A stretch of 64,000 bases of DNA from Haematococcus lacustris. Taxonomy: Eukaryota > Chlorophyta > Chlorophyceae > Chlamydomonadales > Haematococcaceae. The translations under genes and the position numbers were made by a program. Numbering within the stretch: the stretch's first letter is position 1; every line of letters starts with the position of its first letter. The stretch lies in assembly GCA_030144725.1 (NCBI GenBank), contig JASKMD010000029.1, positions 8,998,358 through 9,062,357 on the forward strand, read 5' to 3'. Of the stretch, positions 46,201 through 55,312 are shown piece by piece. The notes below the pieces were generated by a model. The model was not told where the DNA came from and ran no database searches. It saw only the letters and a list, made by a program, of their open reading frames with translations.

Positions 46201-49200
46201 CCACTACACAATGGTGTTTTTGTCTGTGTGGATTTCCCATGCCCATGGCATGCACATGGCATACACATGGCATACAAATGGGCATGGTCGCCTACCACCT
46301 ACACTATTGCCTGACCCAGATGGCTATGATGCAAAGTCGGCATGACAAACACGCACTAATTGTAAGCTGATGACAGCTCAAGATAGGGGGGACCACATTA
46401 CTGTGCCACAGCAGGCTGCTGCTGCTGCTGCTGCTGGGCCTTGGGTGGCTTGTCTCGCAACCGCTTGTAGGCCAGCTCAGGGTACTCCTTGCCCTTGGCT
46501 GGCAGCTTCCCTTGCTTCCAAGGGCAGCAATGTAGCTGCAGGGCTACTTAAACTCAGACTTGAGCGTTCCTCTGGCAGATCTGCCTGGCAGCGCTGCAGC
46601 AGGTGATCATCACAGTGCATCGTTCCAGCCCAGGATCAACCATGATGCGCCCCGAGTGGCTGCTGGAGGTGTCCCTGTGACTGCGGGTGCCACCCCCCTG
46701 CTCTCCCTCGCCGTCTTGTCTGCAAATGCCGTGTAACGATGATGGTGATGGTCATGATGGCTCCTGCCTGATTGGCCACTTTCACCCCTTTCTCTTTCAC
46801 CAGCCCTCCCTGATCCTGGGACTACCCTCCTAAGCCAGCAACATTGTGTTCCTGTCCGCTCAGCCTCCTGCAGCACCTGACTGCTATGCACCTGACTGCT
46901 GTGCCCCTGCCCCTGCCTCTGCTCTGCAGCGACGTCACCAAGCGCTGGCGCTTCACCGGTGAAGTGCTGCGGGTGTGTGCCTCTTCGCGCCTTACTGCCT
47001 GCTGCTGCCCCGTGCTACTGCTGCTGTCCCCGTGCACCTGTGCTGCTACAGCGTGTCCTTGCGGCATTGGTAAGCAGCTGTTGCTATCGCCCAGTGCCTG
47101 CAGCGGGTGGCAGGTCAGGACTAGGTGGAGACAGGGCGCAAAACCCCTGGCAAAGTTACTATAGCGCATAGCTGTACCTCACGGAGCAGTGAAGATGGAG
47201 TGGGAAGCACAGATACAGACTGAGACTAGGGTCAGCACCACAGAAGGTTACCAAAGAAAGCAGCTGGGACCGCTGCGAGCGAAGTGAGCTATACCCCTGT
47301 CCCCACCACAATCGAGACCTTTAGGACTCACTACATCACAAGGGCATGGCCTGCACTGGGTTCAGGCAGGTAAGAAAACCAAATGGGCATGTTCTGGCGT
47401 TGCTGCCTGCAGGCTGCCACGGCTGTGTCGAACTGCTGCGCGGGAAGCCAGGTGGTCATTACCGGCCCCATGTTCGAGATGATCACCGCCAGCCCCAAGG
47501 GCCTGGCTGCGGCTGGCGGCGTGTTGCCCGCGTACGCCGGCGTGTTCATGGTCGCGGATCTGCCAGCTCCTCGTGCTCCTGTCAACGGCCTTGCGGCGCG
47601 AGACAACAGTGCGATGGTGGCCGCGGCAGCTGCAATGCGAGACATGGGGCAGCAGGCCAGTATAGCGGAGGGTGGGGCGAGCCGCTCAGGCCGGGCCAGT
47701 CTACCCAGAGTGGGAGACCACTCTGGAACGGTGGGAAGGGACGAGCCTCCCAAACCCCATGTTGAGCTCTACCAGGTGAGCAGATGCATGGGCAGATCCC
47801 GCATGCCCTCCCTGTGGGTGCTGCATTCCATGTATGGCTGCAGCCGGTCCACCATCTTCAAGCTGTGTCGTGTCCAATATAGTTTTGGAGTATAATTCCT
47901 GCAGCGCTGCGTCCTTGGGTGAGCTGAGATGGTTGGGAAGATCCTCGATGTACGTTCTCTGTATTTTGCATGGACGATGCCATGCCAGCCTACCATCCTC
48001 ACTCTGTGTCATGCCAATTTCCACAATGTCGAGTTCCACAATGCTCTTGTTACAGCCCATGCTAGAGGAAGAGCACTGAACTTCAACAGCTGCCTCACTC
48101 TCCACTTTCATGCACTTCGAGTCAGCATGGATCTGGCTGTAGTGCGTCCAGCACAAGCCCAAGGTTCCAGCCTACTGGCTACTCTCCAATGTTGTCCCCC
48201 TTGCCTTACCCCAGGTGGTGCCCAGCCCTGGCCACCACTGCCGCCTGGCCCACCTGCCCCCCCTGCGCTGCATTGGGCCTGATGGCTGCAATGTGCTGCG
48301 CTATGGGGTGCCAGAGGCTCCTGTGGGAGTGGTCAGCTTCGCCTTCATCTACGTCATCGGCGCATCCACCCTCCTCGCCGAGCTGCCTAAGGTGTGAGCC
48401 CAGCAAGCACATCCAGCGTGACTGGGGTTGACCTGGGGCCAGCACCTCCCTCATCAGCCCAGCGGCCAACAAGTACCAAGGCTAAGGCAAAAACGGCCTG
48501 GGGTCAGCAGGAACGCCCTTGTCAGCCAATGCAGCGTCATATTGGTGACGTCGGTAGCGCCCCTGCCCCTGCCCCTGCCCCTGCCCCTGCCCCTGCCCCT
48601 GCCCCTGCCCCTGCCCCTGCCCCTGCCCCTGCCCCTGCCCCTGCCCCTGCCCCTGCCCCTGCCCCTGCCCCTGCCCCTGCCCCTGCCCTCATACCCCTGC
48701 CCCTGCCCCTGCCCCTGCCCCTGCCCCTGCCCCTGCCCCTGCCCCTGCCCCTGCCCCTGCCCCTGCCCCTGCCCCTGCCCTCATACCCCTGCCCCTGCCC
48801 CTGCCCCTGCCCCTGCCCCTGCCCCTGCCCCTGCCCCTGCCCCTGCCCCTGCCCTGCCCCTGCCCCTGCCCCTGCCCCTGCCCCTGCCCCTGCCCCTGCC
48901 CCTGCCCCTGCCCTGCCCCTGCCCTCACCACCACCCAGACCCTGCACACCACCACCCAGACCCTAACCCCTCACCCCTGGCCCCACATCAGCCTCCCACC
49001 CCCCCGCCAAGCCCCCCGCCCCACACCGCTTGCCCCACCCCACCATCCAGCCTCCAGCTCCTGCCTCCAAACCCCGTGCAGGCTGCGCGTGAGGGGCTGA
49101 GCTGGCTGCAGGCCACAGCCACGGCTGCCCTGGTGCCCCGGCTGGGCCACCTGATGGAGGCAGCGGATGGCTACTGCCTGGCCGCCTTCTCCTCCACGGT

Positions 49201-52200
49201 GGATGCGCTGAGCTGGGGCATCACTGTCAGGGAGGCCGCGGCACAGCACGCGTGAGTGTGGGGGTTAGGGCACAGTGCCGCACATATGAATGTGGGGTCG
49301 GGGTACTGGATTAGAAGGGCAGGGGCAAGGTTGCAATTTGGAGGGGAAAGTTAAAGGGCTGTCTTGAAAAAGGGGGTGGGTGGCAGGGAAGGGCGGCTGG
49401 GGTGCCATTCCAGAGGACGCTGAGTAGGAGGGTGCCGGAGCTGCAGTAAGAGCTCAACTGTGGTGGAGCAAACCATCCCTGCACAGCCCCCAGAACAGTA
49501 GCTGAGGCCTACCACCAGATCCCGCGCAACACCGCAACAGGCATCAGTGAATGTTTTGGGGGGTGTAACTAGCGTATAGGGTCCCCATAGTTTACCCTGA
49601 CATCAGTTAAGGGCTCCCTTAGATCAGGTATCACTAACTGTCGAACCCTGCTGTGCACACTGCCCCAACTCCTAGACCAAGGCCTAGGAGGACTCCAGCT
49701 GTGGGCAGCGTCACCCTGCTCCCAGCCACCCTGCTTCACCCTACCCCTGCTTCCTGCTTCCTTACACCACAGGCCCCACGCCGTGGAACAATGTGCCGCT
49801 GTGCCCCTCCCTGTCCTGGTGCCTGCAGGTGGCCCCCCTCCCTTCTCAAGCACCACCTGTGTCAGCCTGTTGACGGCCTGGTGGAGGTGGCATCCAACGC
49901 TGCGGCACACATGGTGTCAGCTGTGACTGCCGCCAAAGCCGCCAGCGCCGCCAGCAAGCCGCCTCATGTTGGCGTAAGCCGACCCATGGCCTCCCCTTGG
50001 GCTACGGTGTCGGCAGCGATGGCAGTCAATAGCAAGCCAGCGGCTGCAAAGGAACATGTTGTCATTCCAGCTGGGCTACGCCTTAAGGTCAGGCTCATGG
50101 CATCAAGGTTACTGGGCAGGCTGTGCTGGTCTTCAGGTCCCTCGCCACTTCACACTGGCTGCTGCCACCACTGTTGCTACCGCTGCTGCTGCTACAGCCA
50201 CCAACGCCACCACTTTAACCTCTGGAAACTGCCCCAACTTCTGCCACCTGCTGCTGCTGCTGCTGCTGCCTGCTGCTGCTGCTGCTGCAATGCAGATTGG
50301 TATTGACGTGAGCAGCGTCAGTGCGGAGCTGGGGGCCACCACCGGCACCATCAACTACCGCGGCAAGGTCCTCAACCGTGCTGCCCGTATCGCGATGCAG
50401 GCAACACCGGGCAAGGTAGGCTTTGCTGGAGACAGCAGACTTAGGACAGGGTATGGCAACCCAGTCACCTTCACAATGGCAAACTTCTCACTCCAATCTT
50501 GGCTCCCTTTGTAATCCCATGCCTGACCTCCTTGCTTGTTGTGTCATAGAGTGGCACAGCAGCTCAGCTGTCTACTAGCCAGGTTTCCGTCATCTGTCAT
50601 GTCGTGTGTTTGTCATGCCAGAGTGTGTCGCATTCGACCAGCCAGCGGCTTCTTGTCATTGCAGTCTGGCAGCGCTATGTGTACCCTAGCTTGTAACCTG
50701 GCTGTGAGCACATGCCGCTCGCCTGTCAGCGTTTTTATAGCACACATGTTCACCACAGTGCCGTGTGTGTTCAGGGGTCAGACATATATTTATGGTCACA
50801 ACAGTGCTGTGTATACCCTAGCCGTGTGTGACGTAGCCATGTGGTCAGCCATCACAAACAGCTAGTCGTCATCCATTGTCAAAGCAAAGCATCAGCCATC
50901 ACCACCACCAGCAAGGGACAGCCAATCGTATGTCAGCACTGGCTGTACCCTAGCGTATATCTAGCCGTGAGCACAGAGCACTTGCCTGCTGGCTCATGTT
51001 TTAACTCATCCTTACGCTGGCCTGCCTGGCCGTGGAGTTAGTGTGGCTGCCACTCTAGGAAACCCCCTCATAGTAGTCTTACGCTGGCCTGCCTGGCCTG
51101 CCCACAGGTGCTGTGCAGTGCCAGGGCCTGGCGTCGGTCCATGGAGCAGGCTGCCCTCCTGGAGGCGGTAGGGACCATGTCTCCTGTGTATGTCAATGGC
51201 CGGGCCATCACCGCCATCGATCGTGAGTTGCATGCAGCTCCTTCACAGCCAAAGCACCTTGTCTGCATGGGCATTAAAGTCACCCATGGCAGGCACCGCT
51301 GTGTCGAGTGTTGTGGGAGTGCGGACTGCCTAGCATATAGCTGCAACAGCCTGAGCTAGCTTACCTGCAGCAACCTTGGTCTGTCCAGCAAATAGCAGCT
51401 TGCCCCAGAGGGCCCGGCACCAGCCTCAATATGCAGCCTATACTCCTGCGCCCGGCTCCATCTTAGCTTGTTGGGCAGTTTTCACCACCTGACGGCCAGC
51501 TCCTCAGCTGCTGCTCAGTGTCTTTTTCGCGTTATATATAGCGTTCGCTATGAAGTGCCATATTTCAGGGGTCCTATTGCACTATGAAATGGTCGCTTTA
51601 TGGACGGTTTACCCTGCGGTTTTGCGTATTTTAGCGTAGTTTTCGTTAAAATCTCTACCTGAGCGATGTGCTGAATTAAGGTCGAGCTATAAAATCAAGG
51701 GTATGAACCTATGCCATGTCACTTTGATCATGCATCGGGGCGAAACGAAAAACAAAAATGGATGCTGCTGCTGTGCGTGTTCACTGGTCAGCAGAAGAGT
51801 GCGCCTTGCACTGCTACAGGGGGGTCCCATTGGGTGAAAGGCATCAGTGTGCCTGTTCAAATCTACGAGCTGGGGCTGGAGGACGTGGCAGCTGAGCAGC
51901 ATGACGATCCCTCCGCCATGGGCCGGACAGCCAGCGACGCCACTCCTTCCCAGGGTGCCGATGGGCACGAGCCGATGGGCACATCGCAAACTTGGTTGTG
52001 GGAGTCGGAAGGTAGACACAGACGGACGCGCGGACGTGCCCAGGCCACGACAGGCACGGACGGCAGCTCCGAGGAATGTAGGCCTCGCGATCCGCCTCCC
52101 CGAGCTACGCTGACGGGGCGCGCCTCCCGCGTGGGGTCCGTATCTGATCCGGAAGCGTGCGCCCCCGACAACCGCTCCAGCCCTACTCACGGAGAGTCGG

Positions 52201-52297
52201 AGCAGCTGGGCGAGCTGCTGCCCGCCAGCCACTTCACCAGGCGTAGCCACATGGCGCTGATGGGTCGGGATGTTGGGGGGCGCCTGAGCTCCAACAG
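25204..52297 (+). CDS. Giant membrane class III nucleotide cyclase (tandem C1/C2)
   Basis: Makes cAMP or cGMP at a membrane, probably in response to an extracellular ligand. Trusted exons: ectodomain (end) 26133, 26396-26516, 26698-26805, 27122-27309, 27741-28346, 31760-31949, 32181-~32452; membrane helix exon to 34970; C1 35302-35356, 35479-35551, 36040-36104, 36460-36492; insert 38341-38479, ~38953-39778, (start uncertain)-41085, 41780-44603; C1 continued 45173-45205, 45355-45522, 45845-45918, 46930-46972, 47413-47775; C2 48215-48391, 49082-49251, (start)-50087, 50296-50415, 51108-51222, 51820-52297. Phases agree wherever adjacent exons could be checked. The N-terminus is provisional: the first frame (ATG 25204 or 25255, with a hydrophobic signal-like stretch) is one base out of frame with the next piece, and some ectodomain exons between 28347 and 31759 are missing. 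Introns hold five Fanzor-like copies. The organisation matches volvocalean cyclases; whether it makes cAMP or cGMP is undecided. Confidence 0.85.
29462..31314 (-). mobile_element. Fanzor/TnpB-like element, copy 2 (5'-truncated), 11-bp direct repeats
   Basis: Lies in a cyclase intron, antisense to the gene. Flanked by CTCAGTGCAGC at 29451-29461 and 31315-31325. It keeps the constant 3' module (29462-29706, subfamily B with CTTCATTGCCGTGGACC replacing the 17-bp hairpin) and the nuclease gene from RuvC-III back to ETENAFTTEPARS, where homology to copy 1 stops at the right duplication. The truncation is thus at the 5' end in nuclease sense. Confidence 0.7.
29707..31303 (-). pseudogene. Fanzor/TnpB-like nuclease pseudogene (copy 2)
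   Basis: Keeps TDRVSVCAHYTRP, MGIDPGDE (RuvC-I, followed by a deletion of about 15 codons relative to copy 1), the intron after [24 protein letters not shown], then LVDEHRTSRVTS, which copy 1 has lost, and VDRDCNAALNMQRKGE (RuvC-III). Frames change at least twice (near 30745 and 30110). Ends [23 protein letters not shown] and TAG at 29707-29709. The cysteines of a TnpB zinc ribbon are not seen around VDEHRTS. Confidence 0.65.
31461..31617 (-). mobile_element. Solo 3' module of the Fanzor-like family (copy 6, degraded)
   Basis: Matches only the noncoding 3' module: CTAGGGGCAGTGTTTTGTC, CCACCTACACTGTTGCCTGACC, CATGACTGACATG hairpin, TGTAAGCTCAT. No nuclease codons. Lies between copy 2 and the exon at 31760. 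Confidence 0.55.
33326..33401 (-). repeat. Conserved hairpin, first terminus of copy 3
   Basis: ATTTGAGCCGGATC pairs with GATCCGACTCAAAT (33388-33401). One mismatch, C-A on plus, G-U in minus-strand RNA. Confidence 0.6.
33515..33592 (-). repeat. Conserved hairpin, second terminus of copy 3
   Basis: ATTTGAGCCGG (33515-33525) with CCGACTCAAAT (33582-33592). It extends through a further A-C (U-G on minus) pair. Loop differs from the other copies. Confidence 0.6.
33593..33753 (-). ncRNA. Candidate guide/omega-like RNA region of the Fanzor family (best conserved example)
   Basis: About 160 nt directly after the nuclease stop codon (nuclease sense), nearly identical in copies 1, 3 and 4 and recognisable in 2, 5 and 6. 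Small conserved hairpins are AGCTG-ATGA-CAGCT (33719-33732) and GCATG-ACAAAA-CATGC (33693-33708); the second keeps its stem in copies 1, 2, 3, 4 and 6 while the loop varies. In prokaryotic TnpB and characterised Fanzors the guide RNA comes from this side of the gene. No transcript evidence here. Confidence 0.35.
34790..34970 (+). other. Cyclase transmembrane helix and entry to C1
   Basis: Encodes AAVVALLVWCSIFACFVLVG as one hydrophobic helix, then HRAYRSLLGKVQVPGV and TTLVVT. The exon ends ACA GA|GTGAGT and the next starts C GTC, so the first metal-binding Asp codon (GAC) of TDVQASTKLWE is assembled across this intron. Confidence 0.8.
36767..37933 (-). mobile_element. Fanzor/TnpB-like element, copy 4 (internally deleted), 17-bp direct repeats
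   Basis: Flanked by GCATTACACAAGCAGCC (36750-36766) and GCATTATACAAGCAGCC (37934-37950), one difference. Keeps the 3' module, nuclease C-terminus ([17 protein letters not shown]; an early TAG gives KPHKAQE) and a 5' part absent from other copies. That part has a leader TATTTTTCACGGGAAACCCAA shared in part with copy 1, then ATG at about 37764 for MAKKKHKKDPGKKQK, then SRSAQGKQRQERRDGW and VIKVPEGAVLRGCKK on separate exon-like pieces. The middle of the gene including RuvC-I is missing. Antisense in a cyclase intron. Confidence 0.7.
36791..36866 (-). repeat. Conserved hairpin of the 3' module (copy 4)
   Basis: ATTTGAGCCGGATC pairs with the stretch ending CCGACTCAAAC. Three non-Watson-Crick positions, all A-C or C-A on plus, hence G-U in minus-strand RNA. 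Confidence 0.6.
38341..44603 (+). other. Low-complexity insert inside C1
   Basis: Exons 38341-38479, ~38953-39778, one ending at 41085, and 41780-44603 encode Ser/Pro/Gly/Gln/His-rich sequence with no fold I recognise. The last exon alone is 2,824 nt without a stop. The join of the exon ending 41085 (CCA G) to 41780 (GC CGC) restores frame as PGR. It interrupts C1 between RELLLQAWPDQ and SWPLITDAEYLLMQ, where shorter low-complexity inserts occur in related algal cyclases. Confidence 0.75.
46155..46504 (-). mobile_element. Fanzor/TnpB-like element, copy 5 (strongly 5'-truncated)
   Basis: In the cyclase intron 45919-46929, antisense. Subfamily B 3' module (CTTCATTGCCGTGGACC, like copy 2) plus only the last about 35 codons of the nuclease gene ([20 protein letters not shown], stop TAA at 46398-46400). 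Clear flanking repeats were not found. Confidence 0.6.
48215..51222 (+). other. Cyclase domain C2 (catalytic Asn/Arg half)
   Basis: Reads HCRLAHLPPLRCIG, APVGVVSFAFIYVIGASTLL, LMEAADGYCLAAFSSTVDAL, VVIPAGLRLK, IGIDVSSVSAELGATTGTIN, NYRGKVLNRAARIAMQATPG and VLCSARAWRRSME. Both metal-binding Asp positions are changed (Tyr in FIYVIGAST, Gly in DGYCLAAF), while the NRAAR transition-state residues are intact. It therefore complements C1 as in animal transmembrane adenylyl cyclases. The exon with GLRLK (ending 50087) has an unsettled start. Confidence 0.8.
48559..48925. repeat. (CCCCTG)n microsatellite in cyclase intron
   Basis: About 60 hexamers between the C2 exons 48215-48391 and 49082-49251, interrupted three or four times by CCCTCATA or a missing C. 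The minus strand carries regularly spaced GGGG runs. Open frames across it are artefacts. Confidence 0.95.
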
Positions 52298-52523
52298 GTG
52301 AGCCGCCCTAGGCTGGGTCCTCCACGCCACACTGTCTCTCAAACCTACCGCCAGCAGCCATTCATAACAACTGCCAGTAGCTCTTAACCCGCCCTGAACG
52401 TGGCGTAGCCACCTAAATTGCTTCTGCCTCGCCAGCTGCTGTCCTGACACACACTCCTTCCCCTTCAGCTGCCGCTGTTCTGCTTGCCCTACCCAACATC
52501 ATCCCACCCCGCTGTCCGCTTTA

Positions 52524-54047
52524 CACAGATAAGCACCTAAGTTGGGACATTTTGAAACGGGGGGTGGCACAACTCATCACTTGCTTGGACAAAACGAATG
52601 CAACTCATATCGTTGGAGAGATCTACAAGTCCTCTAGCTGCCGATGCCTCCAGCTTAGTATAATTCTCAAGGACTGGAGACTTATGACTTGGCCAGTGGG
52701 ATACCCCCCCTAAAACCGGTTTTCCAAACTAAGTGCACCTATGTTGAGACGCTCAAGTATAAACATTTTCAGGAGAAATTTGGTCCTGCCCTTTTCGGCA
52801 CTGTATCACTATAGGTCCTAGCACCAGATGGCATCAAAAATCCACATAAAAGCTGTGTCGAAAGTTAAAGCACCACGATGTGCACCCCCTCTCCACGCAA
52901 GCCCCTCTGCCATACTGAGCTGCCCTCATGGAAAGCTGCTCTTCCAGCTCCTGCCTGTTGTAGAACTGGTCCACTGCCCGGAAATACAACGGAGGTTGCT
53001 CCTCCATTGAGCAACTAAAAGTTGCATCCATCATATCGTTGGTCACATTTAGGCGCTTCCATGGTGCTAGAGTTGCCATGCTCTTGCCAGCCTGTATGGA
53101 GGCTTTAGCAGCTGCCGGCACCTGCTCCTTGTTGGGGGGGCATAAGCATATCTTGGCAAACGCAAGCTTCAATGACTTCGTTTAGTATGGTATTTATTAT
53201 CATTATTTCATACTATTTAATTCAATTTAATTCCATGGCTTCATTTGCTGCTCGGGCTTGCATCACGGAAGAGGTGTGGCCGGCCCTTGCTCACACGGAC
53301 CTCGCAGGCCCATTGCACTGCTCCAAGGAGGTCCAATCTGGTCACCCCCCTACCCTACGCTTATACCCCCTTGACAATGCTGACCAGCTGCATCTCCTCT
53401 GCCTAAGTCAAAGCTGTCAGTCTCCCCCTTGTAGCAACCCACCCCCCATGTTGATGAAGTCGTTGAGGTTGGAGCGGGGGACGCCATGCTGTTTTGCCAT
53501 AGCACGCACAGAAGGGCGCGTAGCCCCCCTTTTGAACTTGGAGAGGGCCCGAGCGGCGGCTGCAAGCATGCTAGCCCTGTGGCGTGCCCCGTTAGAAGCT
53601 TTGCTAGACCACCTAGCGCGTGTGGCAGAAGCGGTGATCATCTGAGCAAGGGCCGGGGCCTGAGCTCTGCAAGTAGAAAGGCCATTTTTTGTTACATGCG
53701 AAAATTACCTCCCAACATGGCAAGCGCTACGGCCGGACAGTCGCACATTTGACACAGCGCACCGACTGCACCATCTTTGTTACCCACCAAGGTATCTAGG
53801 AGCGTTAAGGAAGCTTCCTGAAACGCTCCTGGTAGTCGCGGCCGGGCCTTAACTCCCGATGGGGTTCAAACCGGCGGCCCCGGCAGTGTTGAGATCTCTG
53901 CTCCCACAACGCGCAAACATGACGCGGGCCGACAACCACCCTAGTAACCACCTAAGAACGCGATGCGCGGAAAAGAAACGGGGGCTTTCGGTAAAGAATC
54001 AAGAGAACACGAGAAACGGGGTGTCCCAACTTAGGTGCTTTACTGTG
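52524..54047. mobile_element. Tc1/mariner/pogo-like DNA transposon, degenerate
   Basis: Terminal inverted repeats: CACAG-NN-AAGCACCTAAGTTGGGACA at the left (52524-52549) and its reverse complement at the right (54022-54047), differing only at two bases. TA sits immediately outside both ends, the duplication of the IS630-Tc1-mariner superfamily. Size 1,524 bp. Inside is a minus-strand helix-turn-helix fragment, and no DDE domain is visible. It lies between the exon ending at 52297 and the low-complexity exons from 55313. Confidence 0.7.
53417..53645 (-). pseudogene. HTH (psq-like) fragment of the Tc1/pogo-like transposon
   Basis: The frame contains SVRAMAKQHGVPRSNLNDFI, the helix-turn-helix pattern (a.akkyGVprstL.d.i) found at the N-terminus of pogo and related transposases, where it binds the inverted repeats. 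It ends soon after, with no catalytic domain. A second minus-strand frame at 52834-53172 may be another remnant. Confidence 0.5.
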
Positions 54048-55312
54048 TACTCCTCCGTTGCCTTCACCCGCCGCCTCGTCCTCCGAGAAGATGGATCTGC
54101 TGCGAGCGTGTTGGTCGCAGGGACTTTGTGCGGGACAGCACCCAGTCAGACCGCAGCTGCAAGGGCAGCGCCAACTGCCTGGCGCGCGTGTCGCGGGCCG
54201 CCTCTCCGCCAGGAGAGATTGGTCACACTCGCAGCGGTCAGGAGTCAACACGAGCCTCGGACCCCGACCTCACGAGCAGGACAAGCATCTGGTCCGACCG
54301 ATCCTCGCGACTTACCAGCACACATCAGCACCATGCTCTTTCAAGCCGCAGGGTGGGTGTGGTTTATGCATCCTGGCGCTCATCTGCAGGTCATGAAATA
54401 TTTCAACGAAAAACAACCGCCAAAGCGGGAGCATTGTGATACATGCAGAGCGTAAGTACCTTGTTTCCTACTCATCATGATATCACTGATCGTGACAGTA
54501 ATTTTATGTTAAGAGAGTTCAAGGGCATTAAGGCAACATGTAGCCCTGGTATCGCCCTTAGTACAAACAACTTGAAGCAGACTGCACTACCACATCAGCA
54601 CAAAAACAAGTATGTATCCAGCTGCAGAACCCCATTTTTGGGGCTGCCAGCTCCCACAACCCTCACAGCTGCATGTAGAAGACAAGGTACTGCCCTTGAT
54701 GCATTCGTCAGGATGTTTTGGACCTCTAAACACCGGCTGCGCAGCGCACCATTTTATAGGTGTTTCATTATGATAAGGCTCTAATAAGGCGCAAATCAGA
54801 GGTTGCGAAGAGGTCCTAAAAACCCCGACGTTGTCGTCCTGACCTACCTTGGTCATACCCTTGGCCAAGCCCTTATCCTGGCCCTTGACCTGGCCCTTGG
54901 CTTACAATCCGGCCAGTCAAGGTGGGCCCTAGAGGGTTCTGTCATCATCTCCTAGCTGCTTGGTCTGGCCCAGCTCCACAGTCATGCTCTCATGTCCTTA
55001 TTGCAAGGATTGTCAAAGGACGCCCTGATGTGTAAGAGGAGGTGCTGCTGCTGGGGCTATGCATCAAGAGTGACCAGCCTTCCACCCAACACACGTTGAC
55101 TAGCAGCATGAGGTCAGTACCAGGTGGTCACGGCAGAGCCCAACTGGGGACAGGAGGCTGTGCTACCTGGGTGACCAGGTGCAGGCCCAGGTGCCATGTG
55201 ACCTCCACAAGGGTTGCTGCTTGGGGGATTGCTACTTGGGGGATCTGATGAGGGCCAGGCTAGCCCCATGTCCCGTGCTTGCATGCCCATGCCACATGCT
55301 GGTCACATGCAG
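54048..55312 (+). other. No gene recognised
   Basis: Between the transposon and the next low-complexity exon. Short frames are present on both strands but none shows a family signature or consistent splice sites. Probably intron or intergenic DNA. Confidence 0.35.

Larger units (their letters stand above)
34941..47775 (+). other. Cyclase domain C1 (metal-binding half), split by a long insert
   Basis: C1 reads TDVQASTKLWEAL, ALHDMVMRDALKTWDGYES, NEGDSFIVAFHKPDAAL and RELLLQAWPDQ. After the insert it resumes with SWPLITDAEYLLMQ, LVYRGLRVRMGAWAGV, SDVTKRWRFTGEVL, AATAVSNCCAGSQVVITGPMFE. Both metal-binding Asp (TDV and EGDSF) are present. The Asn and Arg that stabilise the transition state in the GxxxNxAAR motif are not: the aligned stretch is GEVLRAATAV. 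Confidence 0.8.

Noticed and set aside
46141..46640. GTTCCAGCC on both sides of copy 5 as a target duplication
   Set aside because: The right match is more than 100 bp beyond the end of element homology, so the fit is poor.
48394..49255. Pro/Leu-Pro-Cys repeat proteins
   Set aside because: Read from the CCCCTG intron repeat; real exons end at 48391 and start at 49082.
51540..51720. AT-rich stretch with GTTATATATAGCG as a promoter of a new gene
   Set aside because: Falls in the intron between cyclase exons 51108-51222 and 51820-52297, whose phases match.
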